Part shown: positions 16,941 through 25,743 of the stretch, piece by piece
How positions within the stretch are numbered: position 1 is the first letter of the stretch
How the letters are laid out: each line of letters begins with the position of its first letter
Assembly (NCBI RefSeq): GCF_000447795.1
Contig: NZ_AUNI01000014.1
Location: forward strand, 186,001-250,000
DNA: 64,000 bases
From: Bacteriovorax sp. Seq25_V
GTDB taxonomy: Bacteria > Bdellovibrionota > Bacteriovoracia > Bacteriovoracales > Bacteriovoracaceae
Reading direction: 5' to 3'
Translations under genes and position numbers: made by a program
The notes under the pieces: generated by a model
Databases searched by the model: none
What the model was told of the DNA's origin: nothing
Seen by the model: the letters and a program-made list of their open reading frames with translations, nothing else

Positions 16941-17088
16941 TATGTCCTCTCCTGTCAGCTATAATGATACATTAACTCAGAAAAACAGCCAAGTATGGGA
17001 AATCGTGTCTATATAATTAATTTCTTCCCTTGAAGAGTTATGAGAAAATAGTCTAAAATAGGATTGGACTAATAATTAGGGATTTAAT

Positions 17089-18135
17089 ATGAAACTTTTA
17101 ACAACAATATCACTGACATTACTAACACTTAGCTCAAGGGCCGAGGAATATTATCCAAAACCTTTATTGCGACTTGGGACACATTTTTCACACCACGTCC
17201 TAATTGCTGAAAAGTCGACACATTCACTCTACCTTTATGAGAATAAAGATGGACTACCTCATCTTTTACAAAAATACCAAATGGCGACAGGAAAGAAAGC
17301 TGGGGATAAAAGCTTTCAAGGTGATCACCGAACTCCAGAAGGAATCTACCACTTCACTGAGTTTTTAACTCACCAAGAACTTCTCCAAAGAAATGGAACA
17401 CAAGGAGAGATCTACGGAGTAGGTGCTTTCGTTATGAACTACCCTAACCCAATTGATGTTTATGATGGAAAAACTGGTGGCGGTATTTGGTTACACAGTA
17501 CAAATGACGAAACAAGAATCGACAAGGGCCTAGACTCGCGTGGCTGTATAGTTGCTCACAATCAAAACTTAATTAAGATTTCAAACTATATCGAACTAGA
17601 TAAGACAAATATCGTTGTTGTTCACGATCTTCACTACCTTTCAAAGCAGACTTGGCTAGCTGAAAAGCAAAAACTTGAAACAGCAGTTTCTGACTGGCTA
17701 GATGCATGGACAACAGAAGATTTTGATCGCTATATTTCACACTATTCGCCAAGTCAGTTCAAAGATCCGACGAGGGGAACTTATAGTAACTACAAAAACT
17801 ACAAGAGAGCTGTTTTCGCAAATCCAGGAACTCCAACAATAAAAATGAAAGAGCTATCAATTCTTCAAACAAACGACTATGCAATTGCGACTTTCATCCA
17901 AGATTATACTTCAAATACAATTCAAGATATTGGAAAGAAAATTCTCTACCTAAAAAAAGACCAGTACTATAACTGGAAAATTGTTGCAGAGAGATGGAGT
18001 AAAGTTAACGATTTCGCACCTAATGAAGTTGCTTTTGAACCTTCAAAAAGATTCTTTGAATCTGAAGATCCAAAACAAATTTTTACAAAGGCCTTGAATT
18101 TGACTCAAGATCAAAGTAACCACACTAAGAACTAA
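17089..18135 (+). CDS. L,D-transpeptidase (YkuD) with C-terminal NTF2-like domain
   Basis: A 348-residue periplasmic enzyme with a signal peptide ending near residue 18. The YkuD catalytic site is present as IWLHST (His136) and SRGC (Cys153), matching HxT...SxGC. Residues about 190-310 form an NTF2-like domain (DWLDAWTTEDFDRYISHY...YYNWKIVAERW), as seen in YafK-type and scaffold-carrying L,D-transpeptidases. It would make or exchange 3-3 peptide cross-links in peptidoglycan. It leads an operon with a membrane coiled-coil protein and a bactofilin, which suggests localised wall synthesis. AGGGA precedes the start. Confidence 0.88.
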   Translation: MKLLTTISLTLLTLSSRAEEYYPKPLLRLGTHFSHHVLIAEKSTHSLYLYENKDGLPHLLQKYQMATGKKAGDKSFQGDHRTPEGIYHFTEFLTHQELLQRNGTQGEIYGVGAFVMNYPNPIDVYDGKTGGGIWLHSTNDETRIDKGLDSRGCIVAHNQNLIKISNYIELDKTNIVVVHDLHYLSKQTWLAEKQKLETAVSDWLDAWTTEDFDRYISHYSPSQFKDPTRGTYSNYKNYKRAVFANPGTPTIKMKELSILQTNDYAIATFIQDYTSNTIQDIGKKILYLKKDQYYNWKIVAERWSKVNDFAPNEVAFEPSKRFFESEDPKQIFTKALNLTQDQSNHTKN

Positions 18136-18145
18136 GAGTTAAATA

Positions 18146-18877
18146 ATGTCACAAAAAGACCAGGCCATTAAAGACGACAAGATTTCATTTATTGTCTACG
18201 AAGAAAATACTATTCCTTACTTCAAGCAAGTAACACCAAAAGTATACAAGTTCTTCGTTTACGCTCCGACAATCTTAACTTTCTTTGCGATAGCAGTTGT
18301 TATCGCATCTTTCTTTTACACAAAGAATGTTGAACATTTTATCCGCTCTAAAGAACCTGAGATAATTAAATCCCTAAGAACGGAAAATAGTCTTCTTGCT
18401 GAAAAAGGACAAGAGCTTACTATTCTTAATAAACAATTAACAAAGAAACTTGCTCAAGGGGTTTCAGATACTCCCCTAGCTGGTCAGTTTCTAATTTCTC
18501 CAGTGGCAGGACAACAAGACCTAACGAGTCCAGCGAAAGTGAATATTCAAGATATTAAAGTTGAAGTGAATAATGATAAAGTTTTCTTTCGCTTCAATAT
18601 TGTTAACGTAACTCAAGATGGATCAAAGCTTTCTGGTTACATTCACATATTTACAACAGATGGAAATACTTATCAGAAATACCCAACAGCACAGGAAGAG
18701 CTAGATAATTTTTCTCTCAAATATAACGAGGGTGAATCATTTGCAACTTCAAGATTTAGACCAGTTGAAGCAATCTTTAAGAAAATGGATCGAAGTACTC
18801 TTATTTTTAAAATTGTTATCTTCAACAGAATTGGAGACCTGATTCATCAACAACAATACAAAGAGGTTGCAAACTAA
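18146..18877 (+). CDS. Single-pass membrane protein with short coiled coil
   Basis: A 243-residue protein with one membrane segment (about residues 36-58, IAVVIASFFY), a heptad-like stretch (about 70-100) and a periplasmic C-terminal domain of about 120 residues that looks mainly beta. No family recognised. It lies 10 bases after the L,D-transpeptidase gene and its stop overlaps the bactofilin start by one base (TAATG). It could therefore link a cytoplasmic bactofilin scaffold to the periplasmic wall enzyme (inference from order and topology). Confidence 0.65.
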   Translation: MSQKDQAIKDDKISFIVYEENTIPYFKQVTPKVYKFFVYAPTILTFFAIAVVIASFFYTKNVEHFIRSKEPEIIKSLRTENSLLAEKGQELTILNKQLTKKLAQGVSDTPLAGQFLISPVAGQQDLTSPAKVNIQDIKVEVNNDKVFFRFNIVNVTQDGSKLSGYIHIFTTDGNTYQKYPTAQEELDNFSLKYNEGESFATSRFRPVEAIFKKMDRSTLIFKIVIFNRIGDLIHQQQYKEVAN

Positions 18878-19218
18878 TGAATATCAATGAACAAACATTT
18901 TGCTTCCTCGGTAAAGATTCAGTTATCAGAGGAGAATTAATTCTCTCGGGAGAAGTTCACCTCAGCTCTACAGTTGAAGGTGATCTCACACTCAAAACAA
19001 ACCACACCCTCTCAATTGAGCCTCATGGAAAAGTTATAGGGACTGTGACAGGAATCAATATTGATATTTATGGAACAGTTACAGGCGATATCAATGCTTC
19101 TGGGACGCTTCGCATTTTTCCATCTGCAAAAGTCGAGGGCAAAATCTCCGCAAAAGCGTTGATTATTAGACCAGGTGCCGTAGTTAATATGACGGGGCAC
19201 ACTGTTATTACAGAATAA
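18877..19218 (+). CDS. Bactofilin
   Basis: A 113-residue bactofilin: almost the whole protein is a repeated beta-helix pattern (G-x-hydrophobic-x-G-x-hydrophobic-x-hydrophobic), for example VIRGELILSGEVHLSSTVEGD and DIYGTVTGDINASGTL. Bactofilins polymerise without nucleotide at the inner membrane and position peptidoglycan enzymes. The length is typical, with very short tails. Last gene of the L,D-transpeptidase operon, followed directly by a terminator. Confidence 0.92.
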   Translation: MNINEQTFCFLGKDSVIRGELILSGEVHLSSTVEGDLTLKTNHTLSIEPHGKVIGTVTGINIDIYGTVTGDINASGTLRIFPSAKVEGKISAKALIIRPGAVVNMTGHTVITE

Positions 19219-19221
19219 AAA

Positions 19222-19246
19222 AAAGACATGCATTTAGCATGTCTTT
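19222..19246. terminator. Bidirectional terminator between bactofilin and M16 genes
   Basis: A perfect ten-base-pair stem, AAAGACATGC / GCATGTCTTT, with loop ATTTA. An A-run precedes it and a T-rich stretch follows, so it can serve the bactofilin operon on the plus strand and the M16 peptidase operon on the minus strand. Confidence 0.85.
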
Positions 19247-19271
19247 GTTATTTCCATTAAAATTTTAATAC

Positions 19272-20612
19272 TTAGAGAAAATCTTTATAATCATGAACTT
19301 TAACAGTCCCAAGCTTTTTAAGGTCCTTTAAGAGCTTCTTCTCACCCAGAACTAAGATATCCATCTCTCCAACAGGGAAAACTTTTGAAATTGTGTCCTT
19401 AACATCTTGTGCCGATATAGGGTCAATATTCTTATTAAAATTAAAAAGGCGATTATAACCACTACCTAAGTGATCAAGAAAAAGGATTTCAGACAGAAAA
19501 CGTGAACTGCTTTCAAATTGAAAGGGATAAGCTCCCTTCATACTATTTTTTACACGCGTAACTTCAGCGTCAGTAATATCTAGATTAGTTAGTAAATCGT
19601 TCACCACTTTAATCAGTTCAGTAGCAGTCTCTTCCTTAGTAAATGTTCTAATGAGAGAACGTCCATAATCTTTTTGCCCACCAGCAAAAGCACTTACAGT
19701 ATATGTAAGGCCTCTCTTCACTCTTAATTCATTCATCAAAAGAGATGTAAAACCACCACCAAGAAGGTCACTTGAGACACTTAATTTTTCAAACTCTTCA
19801 AACTCTCCACGTCCAAGAAACTTACCAAATACCACTTGAGCTTGATTTGCTTTTGGAACAGTTACTAAATGAATTGTTCCCTTTTTCTTTGGTGACTCAT
19901 AATTAACTTCACGTACAAATTTCGCCTCATTATTCCATCCACACTCATTCAAAATAATATTTTTTATATTAAGTGTAGTTTCTGGACCAGTAATATAAAT
20001 TTTCTTTTTAACTTCTTTATTAAAGTAAGTAAGTTTGTTTCTAAAATCATTTCGATGAAGTTTAGATATCGTCTTCATTTTTCCTTCTACAGGATAAACA
20101 AACGGTGTTCCCGCAAGACTAATTTCTCTAAAGGCCAGGCCAGCAAGGGCTCCGTGATTATTAGTTACGTTCTTCATACCTGTAAGAATACTTTTCTTGG
20201 CCTTATTGATTTCAGCTTCAGGAAATGTCGAGTCATTAAAAAGATGACACACTTTTTTAATCGTAGGCACGAGATCTTTCGTTAAGCCAGAAATCGAAAA
20301 AGTAGAATACTCATGAACAACGCGTGCAGACGTTGAGACACCATAGTATTCGAGATTATCGACGATCTCTTGTTTAGAAAATCTATTTGTTCCAGCATCC
20401 ATAAGATTAAACATTAAAGATGTTAAACCTTTCTTTGTTCCGTCAGAAAGTGCACCATCAGCAAAATAAAAAGTAATGTCATAAGTTGGAAAACGATCAT
20501 CTTTTAAGAGTGTTACATCAATATTATCCCACTTATATTTGTGAATTTGATCCTGAATATCAGAAGCGAAAGCAAATTTTGATAGTAGTAATAGTAAAAA
20601 TATTTTTTTCAT
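19272..20612 (-). CDS. M16 peptidase family protein lacking the zinc motif
   Basis: A 446-residue secreted M16 (insulinase/MPP-type) homologue with a signal peptide (cleavage near residue 16). The fold markers are present (YFADGALSDGTKKGL, later NELRVKRGLTYTVSAF), but where active members have HxxEH this protein reads GLTSLMFNLMDAG. It should not bind zinc. The gene follows that of an active M16 protein with a 14-base gap, the arrangement of two-chain M16 proteases in which the inactive chain builds the cavity. The RGLTYTV motif of the substrate-binding side is retained. Confidence 0.85.
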   Translation of the reverse strand: MKKIFLLLLLSKFAFASDIQDQIHKYKWDNIDVTLLKDDRFPTYDITFYFADGALSDGTKKGLTSLMFNLMDAGTNRFSKQEIVDNLEYYGVSTSARVVHEYSTFSISGLTKDLVPTIKKVCHLFNDSTFPEAEINKAKKSILTGMKNVTNNHGALAGLAFREISLAGTPFVYPVEGKMKTISKLHRNDFRNKLTYFNKEVKKKIYITGPETTLNIKNIILNECGWNNEAKFVREVNYESPKKKGTIHLVTVPKANQAQVVFGKFLGRGEFEEFEKLSVSSDLLGGGFTSLLMNELRVKRGLTYTVSAFAGGQKDYGRSLIRTFTKEETATELIKVVNDLLTNLDITDAEVTRVKNSMKGAYPFQFESSSRFLSEILFLDHLGSGYNRLFNFNKNIDPISAQDVKDTISKVFPVGEMDILVLGEKKLLKDLKKLGTVKVHDYKDFL

Positions 20613-20626
20613 TTAAATTCCTTTAG

Positions 20627-22024
20627 TTACTTTCTGTGTTTTTTCCACACTGAGATAAATAATGATTTATTCCCATCGATATATTTCTTACAAGTCTCTT
20701 TCACCTTGTCAGCTGTTAGAGAGCTATAAATTTCAAGCTCTCTTTTATAACCATTATAATCGCCGTAATAAAATTGCTGATTCCCTATAAATCCCGCAAG
20801 CCCATCATTCGTCTCAAGGCCACTGTATAGTTCGATAAGAATATTATTCTTAGTTTTTTGAACAGATCTTTCAGTAACAGCTTTATCACAGATATGTCTT
20901 ACTTCTCTCATTAAGCTATTTTTAAAGCTATTTAGGCTAACCTTATCAAGTAGGCTTCCACCGATATAAAAAACACCAGATTCTTTAAGACTATAATTTG
21001 CAGCAGAAATAGAAGATAACTTCGGCTTCTTACTGATCACAAATTCTTTAGATAGGTATGAGCTGTCTCCAGAACCAATTATTTTGGAAAGTATATCTAG
21101 AGCATAGCCATCTTCTTCCCCGGCCTTTAAAGATGGGAATGCCATCATAAACATTGGAGTTACACTCTCTCCATGAAGACTTACAGTTTTAGGTAGTTTC
21201 GCACGATGCTTAAATCTTTCAGGGCTTGAGAATTCTTTTTGTAATTCTTCAAGGCCCTCACCACGAGGAATTGCACCATACTTTTCTTCTACCATTTTAA
21301 AAAGTTTATCAGCTTCAACATCACCAACAACAACAAGAACCGCATTATTTGGACGATAGAACTTATGATAGAACTCAAGCATCTTTTCACGGGATAGGTT
21401 CTTTACATCTGAGGCATCTCCAATAACTGAACCTCCATATGGAGTCCCTACGAAAATTTCTTTCATCATTCTTAAAAAGAGTTGTCCACCGGCCTTATTT
21501 TCATAACGCATCTTACGCTCTTCAAGAACTACTTGACGCTCTTTTTCAAATGGTTCTTCTTCAAGTTCTAAATTAGACAAACGCTCAGCCTCAAGATGTA
21601 AAATCTCATCTAAAGAATCTACCGGGATATTTTCGTAGTAAACAGTATTGTCAAAAGTAGTATAGGCATTTGAGTTTCCACCATTATTTTCAATTACTTT
21701 TGAGAAATGTTCTGCTGGAAAATTCTTAGTTTTCTTAAACATCATGTGCTCAAGAAAGTGTGTTGACCCAGTAACTCCTGGAGTTTCAGACTTTCCTCCA
21801 ACATCAAAGAAAGTATAGACAGAAACAATTGGTAGTTTCTTATTCTCAAGGTGTAGAATAGTTAAACCATTAGATAAAACCTTCTTATTAATTTTAAGAT
21901 TAAGATCTACATCTGCAAGGTTCTTATTTGTATGGTGTGTATGATTTTCTGATTGCTGAAGAGAACAGCCAGAGAAAAGTAAATTAGCACCAACTAGTGC
22001 CGCTAGACTATATTTTTTTAACAT
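20627..22024 (-). CDS. M16 zinc peptidase, lipoprotein
   Basis: A 465-residue M16 protease. The lipobox is LLFSGC (Cys20), so the mature enzyme is lipid-anchored in the envelope. The zinc site HFLEH is at residues 89-93, with the downstream Glu expected in the EERKMRYEN region (about 155-163). The first gene of the pair with the inactive M16 protein; together they probably form one peptidase. The substrate is unknown; in the two-chain family these act on extended peptides. Confidence 0.9.
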   Translation of the reverse strand: MLKKYSLAALVGANLLFSGCSLQQSENHTHHTNKNLADVDLNLKINKKVLSNGLTILHLENKKLPIVSVYTFFDVGGKSETPGVTGSTHFLEHMMFKKTKNFPAEHFSKVIENNGGNSNAYTTFDNTVYYENIPVDSLDEILHLEAERLSNLELEEEPFEKERQVVLEERKMRYENKAGGQLFLRMMKEIFVGTPYGGSVIGDASDVKNLSREKMLEFYHKFYRPNNAVLVVVGDVEADKLFKMVEEKYGAIPRGEGLEELQKEFSSPERFKHRAKLPKTVSLHGESVTPMFMMAFPSLKAGEEDGYALDILSKIIGSGDSSYLSKEFVISKKPKLSSISAANYSLKESGVFYIGGSLLDKVSLNSFKNSLMREVRHICDKAVTERSVQKTKNNILIELYSGLETNDGLAGFIGNQQFYYGDYNGYKRELEIYSSLTADKVKETCKKYIDGNKSLFISVWKKHRK

Positions 22025-22128
22025 TTAAAAACTCCCATGTTTGCTAATAATTATACTGTCTGGGAGCTTAAATTCAAGTGATTACGTATTTGATCCTTCT
22101 ATAAATAAAAATGGAGTATAATAAGTTT

Positions 22129-22956
22129 ATGACTACTACAAATGCAAAGCTAACAATTTTAGGATCAGGTACCAGCACCGGTATACCGATGGTTGGTTGT
22201 AACTGCGAAGTTTGTCTTTCGAAGGAAGAAAAAAATAAGAGGCTTCGCACGAGTTTCTATCTCGAAACAAAGAACGGAAATAAAGTTGTGATTGACACGA
22301 CACCCGACCTTAGAACTCAAGCATTAAGAGCAAATATCAATCATGTTGATTATTGTATCATTACCCATGATCACGCCGATCATCTTCATGGTATTGATGA
22401 CCTTCGTCCATTTTGCTTTGGTCCTCCTCCGAAATCGATCCCAGTATATACTCATCGTGATTGTATGATTCAAATGGAGGGAAGATTTCCTTATATTTTT
22501 CAAAAAGATTTTTTCAACGAAAAAAGACCGGTTTTAGGTGGTGGAGTTCCAAGACTAGAACTTCAAGAAATAAAAGTATTTGAAAAAGAAATTACAATTG
22601 AAAATGACTCCTATACATTCTTCTTGTTGCCTCACGGTCATGGTCAAACACTTGGACTTTATCATGACAAACTGGCCATCTTAATAGACTGTAATGCTAT
22701 CCCCGACAGTGTGATAAAATACCTTAAAGCAAAAAAGCTCGAACACCTTTTCATTGACTGCGTAAAAATTGGTGAGCACAAGACTCACCTAACACTTGAT
22801 AAAAGTCTCGAGTATATCAAGGCCATTGGGCCAAAGAGCTCCTATTTGATCCATATGGGCCATGGTCTCGAGCACTTTCAGCTTGAAAAACTGTGCAAGG
22901 AAAGTGGGATTTCTAACTGCCAACCAGCTTTTGACACAATGCACATATATTTTTAA
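22129..22956 (+). CDS. MBL-fold metallo-hydrolase (PhnP-like)
   Basis: A metallo-beta-lactamase-fold hydrolase of 275 residues. The early GSGTSTGIPMVGCNCEVC is typical of the PhnP/COG1235 branch, with Cys residues that may bind structural zinc. The metal motif is THDHADHLHG, followed by LPHGHGQ, IDCNA and HMGHGLEH. The branch includes cyclic phosphodiesterases, but the substrate here is unknown. The frame is open from an ATG at 22111, but no ribosome site precedes it. GGAG lies 12 bases before 22129. A TATAAT at 22117-22122 ends six bases before this ATG, so a leaderless message is possible. Confidence 0.82.
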   Translation: MTTTNAKLTILGSGTSTGIPMVGCNCEVCLSKEEKNKRLRTSFYLETKNGNKVVIDTTPDLRTQALRANINHVDYCIITHDHADHLHGIDDLRPFCFGPPPKSIPVYTHRDCMIQMEGRFPYIFQKDFFNEKRPVLGGGVPRLELQEIKVFEKEITIENDSYTFFLLPHGHGQTLGLYHDKLAILIDCNAIPDSVIKYLKAKKLEHLFIDCVKIGEHKTHLTLDKSLEYIKAIGPKSSYLIHMGHGLEHFQLEKLCKESGISNCQPAFDTMHIYF

Positions 22957-23027
22957 CTTTTTGCTTTTAAAGTAGAATTAAAATGATTATATTGTCCTCA
23001 ATTTCACAAAATTTGCAGGAGAATGTT

Positions 23028-24134
23028 ATGAAAATTGGTGTTCCTAAGGAAATCAAGAACAATGAAAATCGTGTTGGTTTAGTTCCAGGTGGAGTTAGAC
23101 AATTGGTTCACGATGGTCACGAAGTATATGTTGAAACAAACGCAGGATCTGGGATTGGTATTTCAGATGAGCAATATATTCAAGCTGGAGCAAAAATTCT
23201 TCCAAGCCTTGAAGCTGTTTTCGAAACGGCAACAATGATCATCAAGGTTAAAGAGCCACAACCAAGAGAGATCGCTCAATTAAAACCTCACCATATTCTT
23301 TACACATATCTTCACCTTGCAGCTGATCTTCCACAAACAAAAGGTCTAATGGAATCAGGTGCTACTTGTATTGCATATGAAACAATTCAATTACCAGATG
23401 GATCACTTCCACTTCTAACTCCAATGTCTGAGGTAGCAGGTAGAATGGCAACTCAAATTGGTGCAAGCTATCTACAATTAGATCACGGAGGAAAAGGTGT
23501 TCTTCTAGGTGGTGTACCTGGTACAAGAAGAGCAAAAGTAACTGTTATCGGTTGTGGTGTTGCAGGTACAAATGCAATTAAAATGGCAATGGGAATGGGA
23601 GCTGATGTAACAGCGATCGACCTTTCAACAAAGAGACTTGCAGAACTAGACGACCTATTTGATAACAGAATCACGACTCTATTCTCAAATATTGAAAATA
23701 TTGAAAACTCAGTTGTAACTTCTGACCTTGTTGTTGGTGCCGTACTGGTTCCAGGTGCAAAAGCTCCAAAACTAGTAACAAGAGAAATGATCTCTAAAAT
23801 GGAAAATGGTTCAGTTGTAGTTGATATCGCTGTTGACCAAGGTGGATGTATTGAAACTTGTAAGCCAACAACTCACGAAGATCCAACTTTCCTAGTTGAT
23901 GGTGTTGTTCACTATTGTGTAGCTAACATGCCAGGTGCTGTTGCAAGAACTTCAACTTATGCCCTTACAAACGTTACTTTAAAGTATGCAAGAATGATCG
24001 CTAAGTTTGGTGTTGAAGAAGCAGCAAAAATGGATGAGCCATTCAAAAAAGGTATCAACATCTATAAAGGTGGACTTGTTTACGAGCAAGTTGCTACAGA
24101 TCTTGACCTACCATACACTCCACTTAGTATCTAA
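23028..24134 (+). CDS. ald: Alanine dehydrogenase
   Basis: NAD-dependent enzyme converting L-alanine to pyruvate and ammonia. The 368 residues fit the family. The N-terminus (MKIGVPKEIKNNENRVGLVP) is diagnostic, with IIKVKEPQ carrying the substrate lysine, HLAADLPQT the catalytic histidine, and GCGVAGTNA the NAD-binding loop. The ATG at 23028 has AGGAG five bases upstream; an in-frame start at 22983 has none. It stands alone between an MBL hydrolase gene and a hairpin. Alanine use as a carbon source fits a protein-eating lifestyle. Confidence 0.96.
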   Translation: MKIGVPKEIKNNENRVGLVPGGVRQLVHDGHEVYVETNAGSGIGISDEQYIQAGAKILPSLEAVFETATMIIKVKEPQPREIAQLKPHHILYTYLHLAADLPQTKGLMESGATCIAYETIQLPDGSLPLLTPMSEVAGRMATQIGASYLQLDHGGKGVLLGGVPGTRRAKVTVIGCGVAGTNAIKMAMGMGADVTAIDLSTKRLAELDDLFDNRITTLFSNIENIENSVVTSDLVVGAVLVPGAKAPKLVTREMISKMENGSVVVDIAVDQGGCIETCKPTTHEDPTFLVDGVVHYCVANMPGAVARTSTYALTNVTLKYARMIAKFGVEEAAKMDEPFKKGINIYKGGLVYEQVATDLDLPYTPLSI

Positions 24135-24144
24135 TTTAAATGAT

Positions 24145-24170
24145 CCCTCTCTTAAATACTTAAGAGAGGG
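24145..24170 (+). terminator. Hairpin downstream of ald
   Basis: A perfect eleven-base-pair stem, CCCTCTCTTAA / TTAAGAGAGGG, with loop ATAC, eight bases after the ald stop codon. The following sequence is only partly T-rich, so it is a strong hairpin but a less canonical terminator. Confidence 0.7.
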
Positions 24171-24206
24171 CTATACCTTCCTTCCGATTCAATGTAGACT
24201 AAGGAA

Positions 24207-25190
24207 ATGAAATTTTTACTTCTTATTTTTTTCATTCTTTCTTCTTGTGCACTCTATACAGATAAATCATATAAGAACTCACCAGTATTAACTGCAAATT
24301 ACTTTACTGAGAAGAAGCTCATTATTGATGCGAAGAACTCTGTTGAAAGCTTCATCGCTTCGTGGAGGCAAGAGAATGGAATAAAAGAAGATATTCTATC
24401 TTCCAGGCAAATACGCACTGAAGCTTACGAGATCGAGAGAATTTTTAATGGTCTTCCTCTCGATTTGAAACGCTTTCTTGAGTTGAAAGTCGAAAAGTTC
24501 ATCATAGTAGATAAACTTGGAGTATCTCAATTTGTTCACCAATTAAAAAACAAGAAATTCTTGGTCTTCATCGACTCTAGAATTAACTCTCTTGGCATAA
24601 ATGACTGGTATAAGCATAGAGAATACTCGGCTCTCAATAAAACAAAATCTGATATCACAATGGAGCCATACCTTGGACATGGAAATTTAAAAACTGATAC
24701 AATTCAATTTGTTTTGGCCCAAACAATTGCACTGATTATCTCAACAGACGAGAGATTCTTTCCTCAGAACTTTGAAACAATTGAGAGTTTTCAAAAAGAT
24801 AGTTTTATCAGTGAAAGTTGGATAATTAATAATGGAATCATCTCTTCGAAGTGGCAAAAGTATCTTTCAGAAATTAAGTTCATCTCTTTCTATGGACAAT
24901 CAAGTAGGACAATTAACTTCGACAAAGTATACGAATTCTATCAACTTTTAGAGCGAACTAACTTTGTTAATCTTTACGCGAGTAGCTCTCCTCTAAGAGA
25001 TTTTGTTGAATCAATTGCTGGTTATATCCACTACAAGTATTTTAAAAAGCCATTTCATATCGAATTTTATGAAAAAGAAATCCTACTCGACTCTTTTTCA
25101 AGCTGTATTGTAAATGAAAGATGTATTGGCAAAAGACAAAAAATTGAGAAAATGCTTAAGAGCAGCCTCTTCCCGCTTGTAACTAATTAA
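24207..25190 (+). CDS. Unknown lipoprotein
   Basis: A 327-residue protein with a short signal sequence and lipobox ILSSC (Cys14), so it is anchored in the envelope. I do not recognise the mature part. It is basic, with many aromatic residues, and carries a Cys pair near the C-terminus (SSCIVNERC). AAGGA precedes the ATG. It is followed after 21 bases by a FliL-like gene and then another lipoprotein gene, probably one transcript. No motif suggests an enzyme. Confidence 0.65.
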   Translation: MKFLLLIFFILSSCALYTDKSYKNSPVLTANYFTEKKLIIDAKNSVESFIASWRQENGIKEDILSSRQIRTEAYEIERIFNGLPLDLKRFLELKVEKFIIVDKLGVSQFVHQLKNKKFLVFIDSRINSLGINDWYKHREYSALNKTKSDITMEPYLGHGNLKTDTIQFVLAQTIALIISTDERFFPQNFETIESFQKDSFISESWIINNGIISSKWQKYLSEIKFISFYGQSSRTINFDKVYEFYQLLERTNFVNLYASSSPLRDFVESIAGYIHYKYFKKPFHIEFYEKEILLDSFSSCIVNERCIGKRQKIEKMLKSSLFPLVTN

Positions 25191-25211
25191 GTCACACTCT
25201 AAAATACTAAT

Positions 25212-25682
25212 ATGACTGGTAACAAATCACTTGATAAAATTATACTTCTTTTAACACTGATCACTTCAATAGCGACAGCAGGTGTGTTTGTTTATACGGA
25301 AATGATTTATAAACGCCCTCTTCCAAAAGATGAGGTAGAACTTTCAAGACTGAAGGAAGAAACAAAGAATAACTTCTTACCTGAATCCTTCAAGCTCGAT
25401 AAAATTATTGTAAACCTTCCCTCTAATACGACAAGACTGCGTTTCCTTGATGCTGAAATTCACCTCGTGATCTTCGATAAAAATGACTCCGCGATACTTG
25501 AAGAGAACAAGGCAAAAATAAACGACATCATCATTGAAGTTGCCTCCGCAATGGAGCCAGATGAGCTGAACTCAATTTCAGGAAAACTGATTTTTGAAAA
25601 TCGTGTAAAGTCTCGTATTAATAGCTACCTTAGCAAGGTAATTATCAAAGAGTTATTCTATACTAAATTTGTCGTACAATAA
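25212..25682 (+). CDS. FliL-like flagellar basal body-associated protein
   Basis: A 156-residue inner-membrane protein with one membrane segment (about residues 9-30) and a periplasmic domain matching FliL: an early IIVNLPSN, the central LRFLDAEIHLVIFD, a long helix, and the terminal LFYTKFVVQ that closes FliL proteins (commonly YFTxFVVQ). FliL surrounds the stator and supports motor torque. No other flagellar gene is adjacent; the neighbours are lipoproteins, so this may be one of several FliL paralogues. Confidence 0.78.
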   Translation: MTGNKSLDKIILLLTLITSIATAGVFVYTEMIYKRPLPKDEVELSRLKEETKNNFLPESFKLDKIIVNLPSNTTRLRFLDAEIHLVIFDKNDSAILEENKAKINDIIIEVASAMEPDELNSISGKLIFENRVKSRINSYLSKVIIKELFYTKFVVQ

Positions 25683-25743
25683 TTTGTAAAATTTCAGCTG
25701 ATCTTTCCGAGAAGATTTTCAATATCTATTATTCGGAGAGCTA

